Source of the DNA: Cellulomonas wangleii
Lineage (GTDB): Bacteria; Actinomycetota; Actinomycetes; Actinomycetales; Cellulomonadaceae
NCBI RefSeq assembly: GCF_018388445.1
Contig: NZ_CP074405.1
Coordinates: 186,001 to 250,000 of the forward strand
Direction of reading: 5' to 3'
DNA: 64,000 nucleotides
In this document: piece after piece, positions 50,926-59,374 of the stretch
Numbering within the stretch: position 1 is the first letter of the stretch
Layout of the letters: each line of letters opens with the position of its first letter
Made by a program: the position numbers and the translations under genes
Notes under the pieces: model-generated
Seen by the model: the letters and a program-made list of their open reading frames with translations, nothing else
Told to the model about the DNA's origin: nothing
The model's database searches: none

Positions 50926-53900
50926 GTGCTGCTGCTGCTGACGGTCCACCTCGCAGCGGCCCTCGTCGCGCCCGCGCTGTTCCGCCTCTGGGGGCGCAAG
51001 GCGTTCTGGGCGCTGGCCCTGGCACCCGCGTCGGCCGCGGTCTGGGCGCTGGGCTGGACCAGCGAGGTCCAGGCAGGCCGCGGGCCCTCTCAGGTCGTCG
51101 AGTGGATCCCCGCGCTGGGCCTGGAGCTGAGCTTCCGGCTCGACACGCTGTCGTGGCTGATGACGCTGGTCGTCGGCGGCGTCGGCGCGCTCGTCCTCGT
51201 GTACTGCGCCGCCTACTTCTCGCCCACCGCGTCCGGCCTGGGCCGGTTCGGCGGGGTCTTCACCGCGTTCGCGGGGTCGATGCTCGGCCTGGTCACGGCC
51301 GACGACATGCTGCTGATGTTCGTGTTCTGGGAGCTGACGACGGTGACGTCGTACCTGCTCATCGGGCACTACGCCGACCGCAAGGCGTCCCGGCGCGCCG
51401 CCATGCAGGCGATCATCGTCACCACCGCGGGCGGGCTCGCCATGCTGGTGGGCGTCGTGATCCTGGGTCACGCCGCCGGCACGTACTCGCTGTCCGGGCT
51501 GATGGCCGACCCGCCGGCGGCCTCCACCGCGGTCGTGGCCGCCGTCGCGTGCCTGCTGGCCGGTGCGGCCACCAAGTCCGCGCTCATCCCGTTCCACTTC
51601 TGGCTGCCCGCCGCCATGGCCGCGCCGACGCCCGTCAGCGCGTACCTGCACGCCGCCGCGATGGTGAAGGCCGGCGTCTACCTGGTCGCGCGGTTCGCGC
51701 CCGCGTACGCGGAGCTGCCGGTGTGGCGCTGGACGATCGTGGTGCTGGGCGCCGGCACGCTCGTGCTCGGCGGGTACCGCGCGCTGCGGCAGCACGACCT
51801 CAAGCTGATCCTCGCGTTCGGCACGGTCAGCCAGCTCGGGCTCATCGTGCTGCTCGTCGGCCTCGGCACGCAGGCCACGGCCCTGGCCGGCCTGGCGATG
51901 CTCGGTGCGCACGCCATGTTCAAGGCGACGCTGTTCCTCGTGGTCGGCACGGTCGACGTCGCGTGCGGCACCCGTGACCTGCGGCGCCTGTCCGGTGTGG
52001 GGCGCGCCCTGCCCTGGACGGCCGCGGCCGGCGGCCTGGCCACCGCCTCGATGATCGGCCTGCCGCCGTTCGCCGGGTACGTCGCCAAGGAGGCGGGCCT
52101 CGAGGGCGTCGCGCACCTCGAGGACGGCACGCTGGGCTGGATCGTCCTGGCCGCGGTGGTCGTCGGCTCGGCGCTCACCGTCGCCTACGGCCTGCGGCTG
52201 TGGTGGGGCGCGTTCGCGACCAAGGGCGCCCTGGTCCCGCAGTCCAAGACCCAGGACTCCGAGGGCGTCGCCACGACCACGTCGCTCGCCGCCGGCGGCG
52301 ACGAGTCGGTGGCACCCGCCCCCGTCACGCGCCCGTCGTTCCTCCTGACCGCGCCCGCGCTGGTCCTGTCCTTCCTCGGCCTGGCCGTCGCGCTGCTGCC
52401 GCACCTCGGGGAGCAGCTGCTCGAGCCCTACGCGGCCACGTACCCCCTGGGCGAGCCCGGCCACCTGCTGCTGTGGGGCGGGTTCGGCCTGGTGCTCTGG
52501 CTCACGGTCGGCATCCTCGGGGCGGGCGGGCTGCTGTTCCTCGCACGCGACAAGGTGGAGCGCTGGCAGGCGCGTGTCCCGCACCTGCTCGAGGCGGACC
52601 TCACGTACCGCCGCTTCATGCGCAAGCTCGACGACTTCGCCGCGGACGTCACCGCGATCACCCAGCGCGGGTCGCTGCCGCTGTACCTCGGCATCATCCT
52701 CACCACCTGGGTCGTCGCCGTCGGTGGTGCGCTGCTGACCGGCACGTCGTGGCCGCAGGAGGTGCGCCCCTGGGACTACGCGGCCCAGACGGTGTTCGCG
52801 GCGGCCTCGATCGTCGCGGCGATCCTGGTCGCCCGCGCGCGCCGCCGCCTCAAGGCCGTCATCCTGGCCGGCATCAGCGGCTACGCCATCGCCGGCATGT
52901 TCCTGCTCTACGGCGCCCCGGACCTCGCGGTCACGCAGGTGCTGGTCGAGACGGTCACGCTCGTCGTCTTCGTGCTGGTGCTGCGCCGCCTGCCCCCGTA
53001 CTTCTCGGACCGGCCGCTGGCCACGTCCCGCTGGGTCCGGCTCGCGCTGGCCCTCGCGGTCGGGCTCGTCGTCGCCGGGGTCGCCCTGGTCGCCCCGTCG
53101 GCACGCGTGCACGCACCGGTCTCCGCGGACTTCGCCACCGAGGCCTACGAGTTCGGCGGCGGCAAGAACATCGTCAACGTGACGCTCGTCGACATCCGCG
53201 CGTGGGACACGATGGGCGAGATCTCGGTGCTGCTCGTCGCGGCCACCGGTGTCGCCTCCCTGGTGTTCCTGTCCGCCCGCGGCGGGCGCATCTTCCGGGA
53301 GCGCGAGGCCCCGGCGGACCGCTCGGTGTGGGGCGGGTCGCCCGACCCGATGGCGTCGCTGCGCCGCCCGCAGGCCGACGCCGACGCGGACACGCCGCCC
53401 CCCTCGCGCGGCAGCGCCCCCGTGGGCGGGTCACGCGCCCGGGAGTGGCTGCGCGCCGGACGCACCGTCGCCCCCCAGCGCCGCTCGGTGATCTTCGAGG
53501 TCGTCGTGCGCCTGCTGTTCCACACGATGATCGTGTACTCGGCGTTCCTGCTGTTCAGCGGGCACAACCAGCCCGGCGGCGGGTTCGCGGCCGGTCTGGT
53601 CACGGGCATCGCGCTGGCCGTGCGGTACCTCGCGGGCGGGCGCTACGAGCTCGGTGAGGCCGCGCCGGTGCAGCCCGGTGTGCTGCTGGGCACGGGCCTG
53701 TTCCTGTCCGCCGGTGCCGGCCTGGCCGCGCTGGTCGTCGGCGGCAACGTGCTGGAGTCCTGGATCCTCGAGTTCCAGCTGCCGATCTGGGGCGACGTCA
53801 AGCTCGTCACCAGCCTGTTCTTCGACGTGGGGGTGTACCTGGTGGTCGTCGGCCTGGTGCTCGACATCCTGCGCAGCCTGGGTGCCGAGATCGACCGGCG

Positions 53901-54054
53901 GGCCGAGTCCGGCGAGGACGACGTGCCGGACCACGCCGTCAGCGGCGACGACCAGCTCGTGCTGCTGCGCGGGCTCAACGCCTCCGGGTACGACCCGGTC
54001 GAGCGGCGCTCGGACGACTTCTCCGGCGGACCGGGCGCGGGCGGTGCCGCGTGA
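50926..54054 (+). CDS. mrpA: Na+/H+ antiporter subunit A fused to subunit B (MrpAB)
   Basis: 1042 residues. ~1-500 is a complex-I NuoL-like channel domain (GHYADRKASRRAAMQAIIVTTAGG, KSALIPFHFWLPAAMAAPTPVSAYLHAAAMVKAGVY). ~560-760 is the MrpA-specific C-terminal part with MbhD/MbhE-like segments. ~845-985 is an MnhB domain (FEVVVRLLFHTMIVYSAFLLFSGHNQPGGGFAAGLV). In many bacteria B is a separate gene; fusion is usual in actinobacteria. It is the main ion-conducting subunit. GTG start with GGAG 8 bases upstream. All seven functions follow without gaps. Confidence 0.95.
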   Translation: MLLLLTVHLAAALVAPALFRLWGRKAFWALALAPASAAVWALGWTSEVQAGRGPSQVVEWIPALGLELSFRLDTLSWLMTLVVGGVGALVLVYCAAYFSPTASGLGRFGGVFTAFAGSMLGLVTADDMLLMFVFWELTTVTSYLLIGHYADRKASRRAAMQAIIVTTAGGLAMLVGVVILGHAAGTYSLSGLMADPPAASTAVVAAVACLLAGAATKSALIPFHFWLPAAMAAPTPVSAYLHAAAMVKAGVYLVARFAPAYAELPVWRWTIVVLGAGTLVLGGYRALRQHDLKLILAFGTVSQLGLIVLLVGLGTQATALAGLAMLGAHAMFKATLFLVVGTVDVACGTRDLRRLSGVGRALPWTAAAGGLATASMIGLPPFAGYVAKEAGLEGVAHLEDGTLGWIVLAAVVVGSALTVAYGLRLWWGAFATKGALVPQSKTQDSEGVATTTSLAAGGDESVAPAPVTRPSFLLTAPALVLSFLGLAVALLPHLGEQLLEPYAATYPLGEPGHLLLWGGFGLVLWLTVGILGAGGLLFLARDKVERWQARVPHLLEADLTYRRFMRKLDDFAADVTAITQRGSLPLYLGIILTTWVVAVGGALLTGTSWPQEVRPWDYAAQTVFAAASIVAAILVARARRRLKAVILAGISGYAIAGMFLLYGAPDLAVTQVLVETVTLVVFVLVLRRLPPYFSDRPLATSRWVRLALALAVGLVVAGVALVAPSARVHAPVSADFATEAYEFGGGKNIVNVTLVDIRAWDTMGEISVLLVAATGVASLVFLSARGGRIFREREAPADRSVWGGSPDPMASLRRPQADADADTPPPSRGSAPVGGSRAREWLRAGRTVAPQRRSVIFEVVVRLLFHTMIVYSAFLLFSGHNQPGGGFAAGLVTGIALAVRYLAGGRYELGEAAPVQPGVLLGTGLFLSAGAGLAALVVGGNVLESWILEFQLPIWGDVKLVTSLFFDVGVYLVVVGLVLDILRSLGAEIDRRAESGEDDVPDHAVSGDDQLVLLRGLNASGYDPVERRSDDFSGGPGAGGAA

Positions 54055-54593
54055 CCGACATCGTCATGAGCCCCAACATCGTCTTCGTCGTGACGATCGC
54101 CGCGCTGTTCACGGTCGGCGTGTACCTGGTCCTCGAGCGCAGCCTCACGCGCATCCTGCTGGGCATCATCCTGCTGGGGAACGGCACGAACCTGCTGATC
54201 CTCGTCGCCGGTGGGGCCGCCGGGGCGCCCCCGATCATCGGGGTCGCGTCCGACCGCCCCATGAGCGACCCGCTGCCGCAGGCGCTGATCCTCACGGCCA
54301 TCGTCATCACGCTCGGGCTGACGGCGTTCCTGCTGGCCATGGCGTACCGGTCGTGGCAGCTGCACCGCCACGACGAGGTGCAGGACGACGTCGAGGACCG
54401 GCGCATCGCCCGCCTCGCGGCGCGTGACGAACGCGCCTTCGAGGACGACGACACCGAGTCCGAGGGCGAGACGCTCGACGAGGAGGCCGCCGCCGCCCGC
54501 GACGAGATGGACGAGGGAGAGGCCTTCGACGAGGCGCCCGCCGAACGGCCGCCGCCGGCCACCAGCCACACGCACGGGGAGGAGGGACGATGA
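54051..54593 (+). CDS. mrpC: Na+/H+ antiporter subunit C, with acidic tail
   Basis: 180 residues. NuoK-like three-helix core (~1-110: GVYLVLERSLTRILLGIILLGNGTNLLIL, then SDPLPQALILTAIVI). A ~70-residue highly acidic tail follows (FEDDDTESEGETLDEEAAAARDEMDEGE), not part of the family core of ~115 residues. GTG overlaps mrpA. Confidence 0.94.
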   Translation: MTDIVMSPNIVFVVTIAALFTVGVYLVLERSLTRILLGIILLGNGTNLLILVAGGAAGAPPIIGVASDRPMSDPLPQALILTAIVITLGLTAFLLAMAYRSWQLHRHDEVQDDVEDRRIARLAARDERAFEDDDTESEGETLDEEAAAARDEMDEGEAFDEAPAERPPPATSHTHGEEGR

Positions 54594-56191
54594 CCGACTG
54601 GAGCTGGCTCGTCCCCCTGCCCGTGGTCCTGCCGCTGTCGGCGGCGGGCCTGGCGCTCGCGCTCTACCGCAGGCCCCGGCTGCAGCGCATCGTCTCGCTC
54701 GTGACCCTGGCGCTCGTCGCCGTGGTGTCCGGTGCGCTGCTCGTGCTGGCCGACTCGGGGCCGGTCGTCGTGGAGGTCGGGGACTGGGCGGCGCCGGTGG
54801 GCATCAGCCTCGTCGCCGACCGCCTGTCGGCCCTCATGCTCACGGTCTCGTCCGTGGTGATCCTCTGCGTCCTGGTGTACTCGCTGGCGCAGGGCCGGGA
54901 GGACGGGGAGCGGTTCGCCCCCATCTCGATCTTCCACCCCACGTACCTGGTGCTGTCGGCGGGCGTCGCCAACGCGTTCCTGTCGGGCGACCTGTTCAAC
55001 ATCTACGTCGGCTTCGAGATCCTGCTCGCCGCGTCGTACGTGCTCATCACGCTGTCGGGCACCACCGAGCGCATCCGCGCGGGCACGATCTACGTGGTCG
55101 TCGCCATCCTGTCGTCGGTGCTCTTCCTCGTCGCGATCGCGGCGGTGTACGCGGCGACGGGCACCGTGAACCTCGCGCAGCTCGCGCTGCGCCTGCCGGA
55201 GGTCGACCCCGGCGTGCGCACCATGCTGCAGGCGATGCTGCTGCTGGCCTTCGGCATCAAGGCGGCCGTGTTCCCGCTGTCGTCCTGGCTGCCGGACTCC
55301 TACCCGACCGCGCCCGCGCCGGTCACGGCCGTGTTCGCGGGCCTGCTGACCAAGGTCGGCGTCTACGCGATCATCCGCACCCAGACCCTGCTGTTCCCCG
55401 GCGGGCAGCTCGACGACATCCTCATGGGCGTCGCCCTGGCCACGATGCTCGTGGGCATCCTGGGGGCGGTCGCGCAGGACGACGTCAAACGTCTGCTCTC
55501 GTTCACCCTCGTCAGCCACATCGGCTACATGGTGTTCGGGGTCGCGCTGGGCAGCGTGCTCGGCTGGACCGCGGCCATCTACTACGTCGTGCACCACATC
55601 ACCGTGCAGACGGCCCTGTTCCTCGTCGTCGGCCTGATCGAACGCTTCGGCGGGACCACGTCGCTCGACCGGCTGGGCGGGCTCGCCAAGATGACGCCGG
55701 TGCTGGCCGTGCTGTTCTTCGTGCCCGCGATGAACCTCGGCGGCATCCCGCCGTTCTCCGGGTTCCTCGGCAAGGTCGGGCTGCTCGAGGCGGGTGTCGC
55801 GCTCGGGACCCCGCTGGGGTACGCCCTGGTCGTCGGGTCGGTCGTCACCTCGCTGCTCACCCTGTACGCGCTGATCAAGGCGTGGAACAAGGCGTTCTGG
55901 CAGAGCCCGCCGGAGGAGCTGCCGGCCAACCACGTGCCCGCGCACATGGTGGTCCCCACGGCGACCCTGGTCGTCGTCAGCCTGGCGCTCACCGTCTTCG
56001 CCGGACCGCTGTACGCGTACACGGGCCGGGCCGCCCAGACCCTCGCGGACCGCTCGCCGTACATCGAGGCGGTGCTGCCCGACGGGGAGCGCGGCGAGGG
56101 CGAGTCGCAGCGCGCGGCCGAGGACTCGGAGGTCGACGAGGACGTGGTGCCCGCGACGCAGGACGCCGAGAGCGGCGGGGGTGACCGGTGA
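54590..56191 (+). CDS. mrpD: Na+/H+ antiporter subunit D
   Basis: 533 residues with about 14 helices, NuoM/N-like: FGIKAAVFPLSSWLPDSYPTAPAPVTAVFAGLLTKVGVYAI carries the channel Lys residues. Ends in an acidic ~45-residue tail. ATGA overlap with mrpC and mrpE. Confidence 0.95.
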   Translation: MTDWSWLVPLPVVLPLSAAGLALALYRRPRLQRIVSLVTLALVAVVSGALLVLADSGPVVVEVGDWAAPVGISLVADRLSALMLTVSSVVILCVLVYSLAQGREDGERFAPISIFHPTYLVLSAGVANAFLSGDLFNIYVGFEILLAASYVLITLSGTTERIRAGTIYVVVAILSSVLFLVAIAAVYAATGTVNLAQLALRLPEVDPGVRTMLQAMLLLAFGIKAAVFPLSSWLPDSYPTAPAPVTAVFAGLLTKVGVYAIIRTQTLLFPGGQLDDILMGVALATMLVGILGAVAQDDVKRLLSFTLVSHIGYMVFGVALGSVLGWTAAIYYVVHHITVQTALFLVVGLIERFGGTTSLDRLGGLAKMTPVLAVLFFVPAMNLGGIPPFSGFLGKVGLLEAGVALGTPLGYALVVGSVVTSLLTLYALIKAWNKAFWQSPPEELPANHVPAHMVVPTATLVVVSLALTVFAGPLYAYTGRAAQTLADRSPYIEAVLPDGERGEGESQRAAEDSEVDEDVVPATQDAESGGGDR

Positions 56192-56763
56192 GCCTGCACC
56201 CGCGCCGCGCCGGCTGGCGCTTCCAGTGGGCCACCGTCCTGTGGCTCACCGTCGTGTGGGTCCTGCTGTGGGGCCAGGTCACCTGGGGCAACGTCGTCAA
56301 CGGCGTGCTGCTGGGCCTGCTGGTCACCGCCGGCCTGCGCATGACGCGCGTCGAGTTCCGCGGCCGCGTCCACCCCGTCGGGCTGCTCGTGCTGCTGGGC
56401 CGGTTCGCGCTCGACCTGGTCCGCGCGTCGTTCGAGGTCAGCCTGGTCGCGCTGCGGCCGCGGCACACCCCGCGCGGTGCGGTGATCTGCGTGCAGCTGC
56501 GCAGCCACTCGGACCTGTACCTCACGCTGACCGCCGAGCTCGTCTCGCTGGTCCCCGGCTCGATCATCGTCGAGGCGCACCGACTCACGGGGCGGCTGTA
56601 CGTGCACGTCCTGGACGTCGAGACCAGCGGTGGTGTCGAGAAGGCGCGGCAGAACGTGCTCGACCAGGAGGCGCGGCTGCTGCGCGCGCTCGCGTCCGAC
56701 GAGGAGCTCGCGGAGGCGGGGCTGCAGCGCTCGCGCCGCGCGGGGGAGGTGACGTCCCGGTGA
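56188..56763 (+). CDS. mrpE: Na+/H+ antiporter subunit E
   Basis: 191 residues. Two or three N-terminal helices, then the MnhE soluble part: LRSHSDLYLTLTAELVSLVPGSIIVEAH and LYVHVLDVE. GTG overlaps mrpD. Confidence 0.93.
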   Translation: MSLHPRRAGWRFQWATVLWLTVVWVLLWGQVTWGNVVNGVLLGLLVTAGLRMTRVEFRGRVHPVGLLVLLGRFALDLVRASFEVSLVALRPRHTPRGAVICVQLRSHSDLYLTLTAELVSLVPGSIIVEAHRLTGRLYVHVLDVETSGGVEKARQNVLDQEARLLRALASDEELAEAGLQRSRRAGEVTSR

Positions 56764-57272
56764 ACGTGTTCGACGTCGTCGTCGGCGTCTGCGGCGTCCT
56801 GCTGACGCTCGGCGCGCTGCTCGCGATCGTGCGGGCCGAGAAGGGCCCGTCGATGCTCGACCGCACGGTCGCGCTCGACATCGTCGTCACGACGATGATC
56901 GCCGCGATCGCCCTGTACGCGGCCTACTACCGGCGCGCCGACGTCGTTCCGCTGCTCGTGGTGCTGTCCCTCGTGGGCTTCGTCGGGTCGGTCACCGTCG
57001 CGCGGTTCGCCGCCGTCGAGCCCGAGGGCGAGGGGCGCGTGCGCACGCGCGAGGAGGTCGCCGCCGAGGAGGCCGAGAAGCGCCGCCTCGAGCAGGAGGA
57101 GGAGCAGGCGCGCCGCCGCCGGCGTCGCGCCGCCGAGGACGCCGCCGCGGACGGGGCGGGCGCGCGCGAGCCCGCGGTCCACGAGGCCGTGGCCCCGAGC
57201 GCCCGCGAGACCGTCGAGAAGGAACCGGACCCCGAGCACCACGGCGGCCCGGCCGACGAGGAGACGCGATGA
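56760..57272 (+). CDS. mrpF: Na+/H+ antiporter subunit F, with charged coiled-coil tail
   Basis: 170 residues against the usual ~90. The three-helix core (VVGVCGVLLTLGALLAIVRAEKGPSMLDRTVALDIV) is complete by ~85. The added tail is a long charged helix (EEVAAEEAEKRRLEQEEEQARRRRRRAAED) followed by a disordered end. GTG overlaps mrpE. Confidence 0.93.
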   Translation: MNVFDVVVGVCGVLLTLGALLAIVRAEKGPSMLDRTVALDIVVTTMIAAIALYAAYYRRADVVPLLVVLSLVGFVGSVTVARFAAVEPEGEGRVRTREEVAAEEAEKRRLEQEEEQARRRRRRAAEDAAADGAGAREPAVHEAVAPSARETVEKEPDPEHHGGPADEETR

Positions 57273-57652
57273 GCCAGGACACGTGGGGCACCGTGGCGGA
57301 CGTCGCCTCGATCGTCTGCCTGCTGGGCGGCGCGTTCTTCGCGTTCGCCGCCGGGGTCGGCGCCCTGCGCTTCCCCGACCTGCTGTCGCGCATGCACGCC
57401 GGCACCAAGCCGCAGGTGCTCGGGCTGATCCTCGTGCTGATCGGCCTGGCGCTGCGCCTGCGCGAGGGCGGGGCCGTGTGGGCCCTGGTGCTCGTCGCGA
57501 TCTTCCAGATGCTCACCGCACCCGTCGCCGCGCACATGGTCGGCCGGGCGGGCTTCCGCACCGGCAAGGTCCGCAACGACCTGCTGGTGGTCGACGAGCT
57601 GTCGCGCGACCTCGGGGAGACGCGCCCCGGCCGGACGCCCGGGGACGACTGA
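57269..57652 (+). CDS. mrpG: Na+/H+ antiporter subunit G
   Basis: 127 residues, three helices; GALRFPDLLSRMHAGTKPQVLGLILVLIG is the MnhG signature. Completes the antiporter, which exports Na+ in exchange for H+ in the membrane. ATG overlaps mrpF. Confidence 0.94.
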   Translation: MSQDTWGTVADVASIVCLLGGAFFAFAAGVGALRFPDLLSRMHAGTKPQVLGLILVLIGLALRLREGGAVWALVLVAIFQMLTAPVAAHMVGRAGFRTGKVRNDLLVVDELSRDLGETRPGRTPGDD

Positions 57653-57667
57653 GCGGTCCCCGGGCGT
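57635..57667. terminator. Terminator of the mrp operon
   Basis: ACGCCCGGGGAC and GTCCCCGGGCGT form a perfect 12-bp stem around a 9-base loop. The stop codon of mrpG lies in the loop. It also serves the convergent DUF4235 gene. Confidence 0.85.
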
Positions 57668-57679
57668 CGCGGCAGCGGG

Positions 57680-57952
57680 TCAGCGCCGGGCGGCGCGCCC
57701 GGCGAGCTTCGCGGCGCCGCGCGTCGCCAGCACGCGCGACAGCGAGATCGCGGCACCGCTGATCGCGGCCGCGGTCGCGACCTCGCCGAACTTGATGTCG
57801 GGCTCCGTGGAGTCCGGCGACGGCGGCTTGTGCCCCTTGGTCCTGGTCCAGACCGCGTCGATCAGCTTCTGGACCGCCCACGCGGCGACGAGGGTGACCC
57901 CCGCGCCCACGATCTTCGCGGTCATCGACTGCTTGTTCCCGTCGTCCGACAT
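57680..57952 (-). CDS. DUF4235 small membrane protein
   Basis: 90 residues. AKIVGAGVTLVAAWAVQKLIDAVWTRTKGHKPPSP and the C-terminal EVATAAAISGAAISLSRVLATRGAAK are DUF4235 hallmarks: two helices, unknown function, widespread in actinobacteria. GGAG lies just upstream of the ATG. Confidence 0.85.
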   Translation of the reverse strand: MSDDGNKQSMTAKIVGAGVTLVAAWAVQKLIDAVWTRTKGHKPPSPDSTEPDIKFGEVATAAAISGAAISLSRVLATRGAAKLAGRAARR

Positions 57953-58034
57953 GTTCTCCTCCGTCGTCGTCGCCTGCAGGGACGCTACCCGGGATCCGGC
58001 CGGCGCACAGGTCGGGGCTAGGATCGTCCGCGAA

Positions 58035-58137
58035 CGACAGGGGAGCGTCGGTCGCCGGTGACGGTGGCAGGACGCTGAGAGTGCGGACCACCGCAGACCC
58101 TCGAACCTGATCCGGGTGATACCGGCGTAGGGAGTCG
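58035..58137 (+). ncRNA. TPP riboswitch (THI element)
   Basis: The conserved core is present in order: GGGGAGC at the 5' side, CTGAGAG, ACCCTCGAACCTGATC, CGGGTGATACCGGCGTAGGGA. Closing P1 is CGAC (58035) with GTCG (58134). It lies about 95 bases before the thiamine importer operon. Binding of thiamine pyrophosphate is expected to switch the operon off. Confidence 0.95.
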
Positions 58138-58201
58138 GGCTTGTCTCTCCTCCCGTGGTGTCGTCCGTGCGGCGATCGCCGTGGGACGGCGGCGCGGGAC
58201 C

Positions 58202-58220
58202 CCTCCGACGACGACGGAGG
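58202..58220 (+). promoter_or_regulatory. Hairpin that hides the ribosome-binding site of thiB
   Basis: CCTCCG pairs with CGGAGG around a 7-base loop, and GGAGG (58216-58220) is the ribosome site 9 bases before the ATG. This could be the expression platform of the riboswitch; which sequence opposes it when TPP is absent is not clear by eye. Confidence 0.6.
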
Positions 58221-58229
58221 ACCACACGC

Positions 58230-59372
58230 ATGACCACCCCCCGGGCGCGCAGCCCTCAGCACGGCAGCCCTCAGCACGGCACGACCCGGCGCCGCACCAC
58301 CCCGGCCCGGCGCGCGGCGGCGGGCCTCGTCGCCACCGCCGGCCTCGTCGCGCTGACGGCCTGCTCCGCCGTCGGCAGTGGCGCGGCGGACGACCCGACG
58401 GACGGCGCCGGCACCGTCACGCTGGTGACGCACGAGTCCTTCGCGCTGTCCGACGGTCTGCTCGAGCAGTTCGAGGAGGAGTCGGGGCTGCGCGTCGAGG
58501 TGGTGCAGCAGGCCGACGCGGGCGCCCTGGTGAACCAGCTGGTGCTCACCAAGGACGCCCCGCTGGGTGACCTGGTGTTCGGCATCGACAACGCGTTCGC
58601 GTCGCGCGCGCTCGACGAGGGCGTCCTGGTGCCGGCCGAGCTCACGGCCCCGGCGGCGCAGGACGCCGCCGCGTACGCGGTGCCGGGCGACGACGCCGGC
58701 GCGCTGACCGCGGTGGACCTCGGTGACGTCTGCCTCAACGTCGACACGGCCTGGTTCGCGGAGCGGGGCGTCCCGGAGCCCACGACGCTCGAGTCGCTGC
58801 TGGACCCGGCGTACCGCGACCTCGTCGTGGTGCCGGACCCCGTCACGTCGTCCCCGGGGCTGGCGTTCCTGCTCGCCACCGTCGGGGCGTTCGGCGAGGA
58901 CGGCTGGGCGGACTACTGGGCGGGCCTGCGGGACAACGGCCTGCAGGTGGCCGACGGGTGGTCCGAGGCGTACTACACCGACTTCACCGCCGGCGGCGGT
59001 GAGGGACCGCGGCCCGTCGTGCTGTCCTACGCGTCGTCGCCGCCGTTCACGGTGCCCGACGGTGCCGACGCCCCAACCACCCGCGCGCTGCTCGACACGT
59101 GCTTCCGCCAGGTGGAGTACGCGGGTGTGCTGGCGGGTGCCGCCAACCCGGAGGGTGCCGCGGCGCTGCTCGACTTCCTGCTCTCGGACGACGTCCAGGC
59201 GGACATCCCGGGGTCGATGTACATGTACCCCGTGAGCTCGACGGTCGAGCTGCCGCAGGAGTGGGCCGCGTGGGCCCCGCTGGCCGACGACCCCTTCGAG
59301 GTCGCACCCGCCGACGTCACCGCGCACCGCGAGCAGTGGCTCGCCACGTGGTCCGACACGGTGATCGGCTGA
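58230..59372 (+). CDS. thiB: Thiamine ABC transporter substrate-binding lipoprotein
   Basis: 380 residues. Long Arg/Thr/His-rich start, hydrophobic helix and lipobox LVALTACS. The mature part (VTLVTHESFALSDGLLEQFEEESGLRVEVV, later FGIDNAF, SYASSPPFTV, YPVSSTVELP) matches thiamine-binding TbpA/ThiB proteins. Role fixed further by the TPP riboswitch upstream. Confidence 0.94.
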   Translation: MTTPRARSPQHGSPQHGTTRRRTTPARRAAAGLVATAGLVALTACSAVGSGAADDPTDGAGTVTLVTHESFALSDGLLEQFEEESGLRVEVVQQADAGALVNQLVLTKDAPLGDLVFGIDNAFASRALDEGVLVPAELTAPAAQDAAAYAVPGDDAGALTAVDLGDVCLNVDTAWFAERGVPEPTTLESLLDPAYRDLVVVPDPVTSSPGLAFLLATVGAFGEDGWADYWAGLRDNGLQVADGWSEAYYTDFTAGGGEGPRPVVLSYASSPPFTVPDGADAPTTRALLDTCFRQVEYAGVLAGAANPEGAAALLDFLLSDDVQADIPGSMYMYPVSSTVELPQEWAAWAPLADDPFEVAPADVTAHREQWLATWSDTVIG

Positions 59373-59374
59373 CC

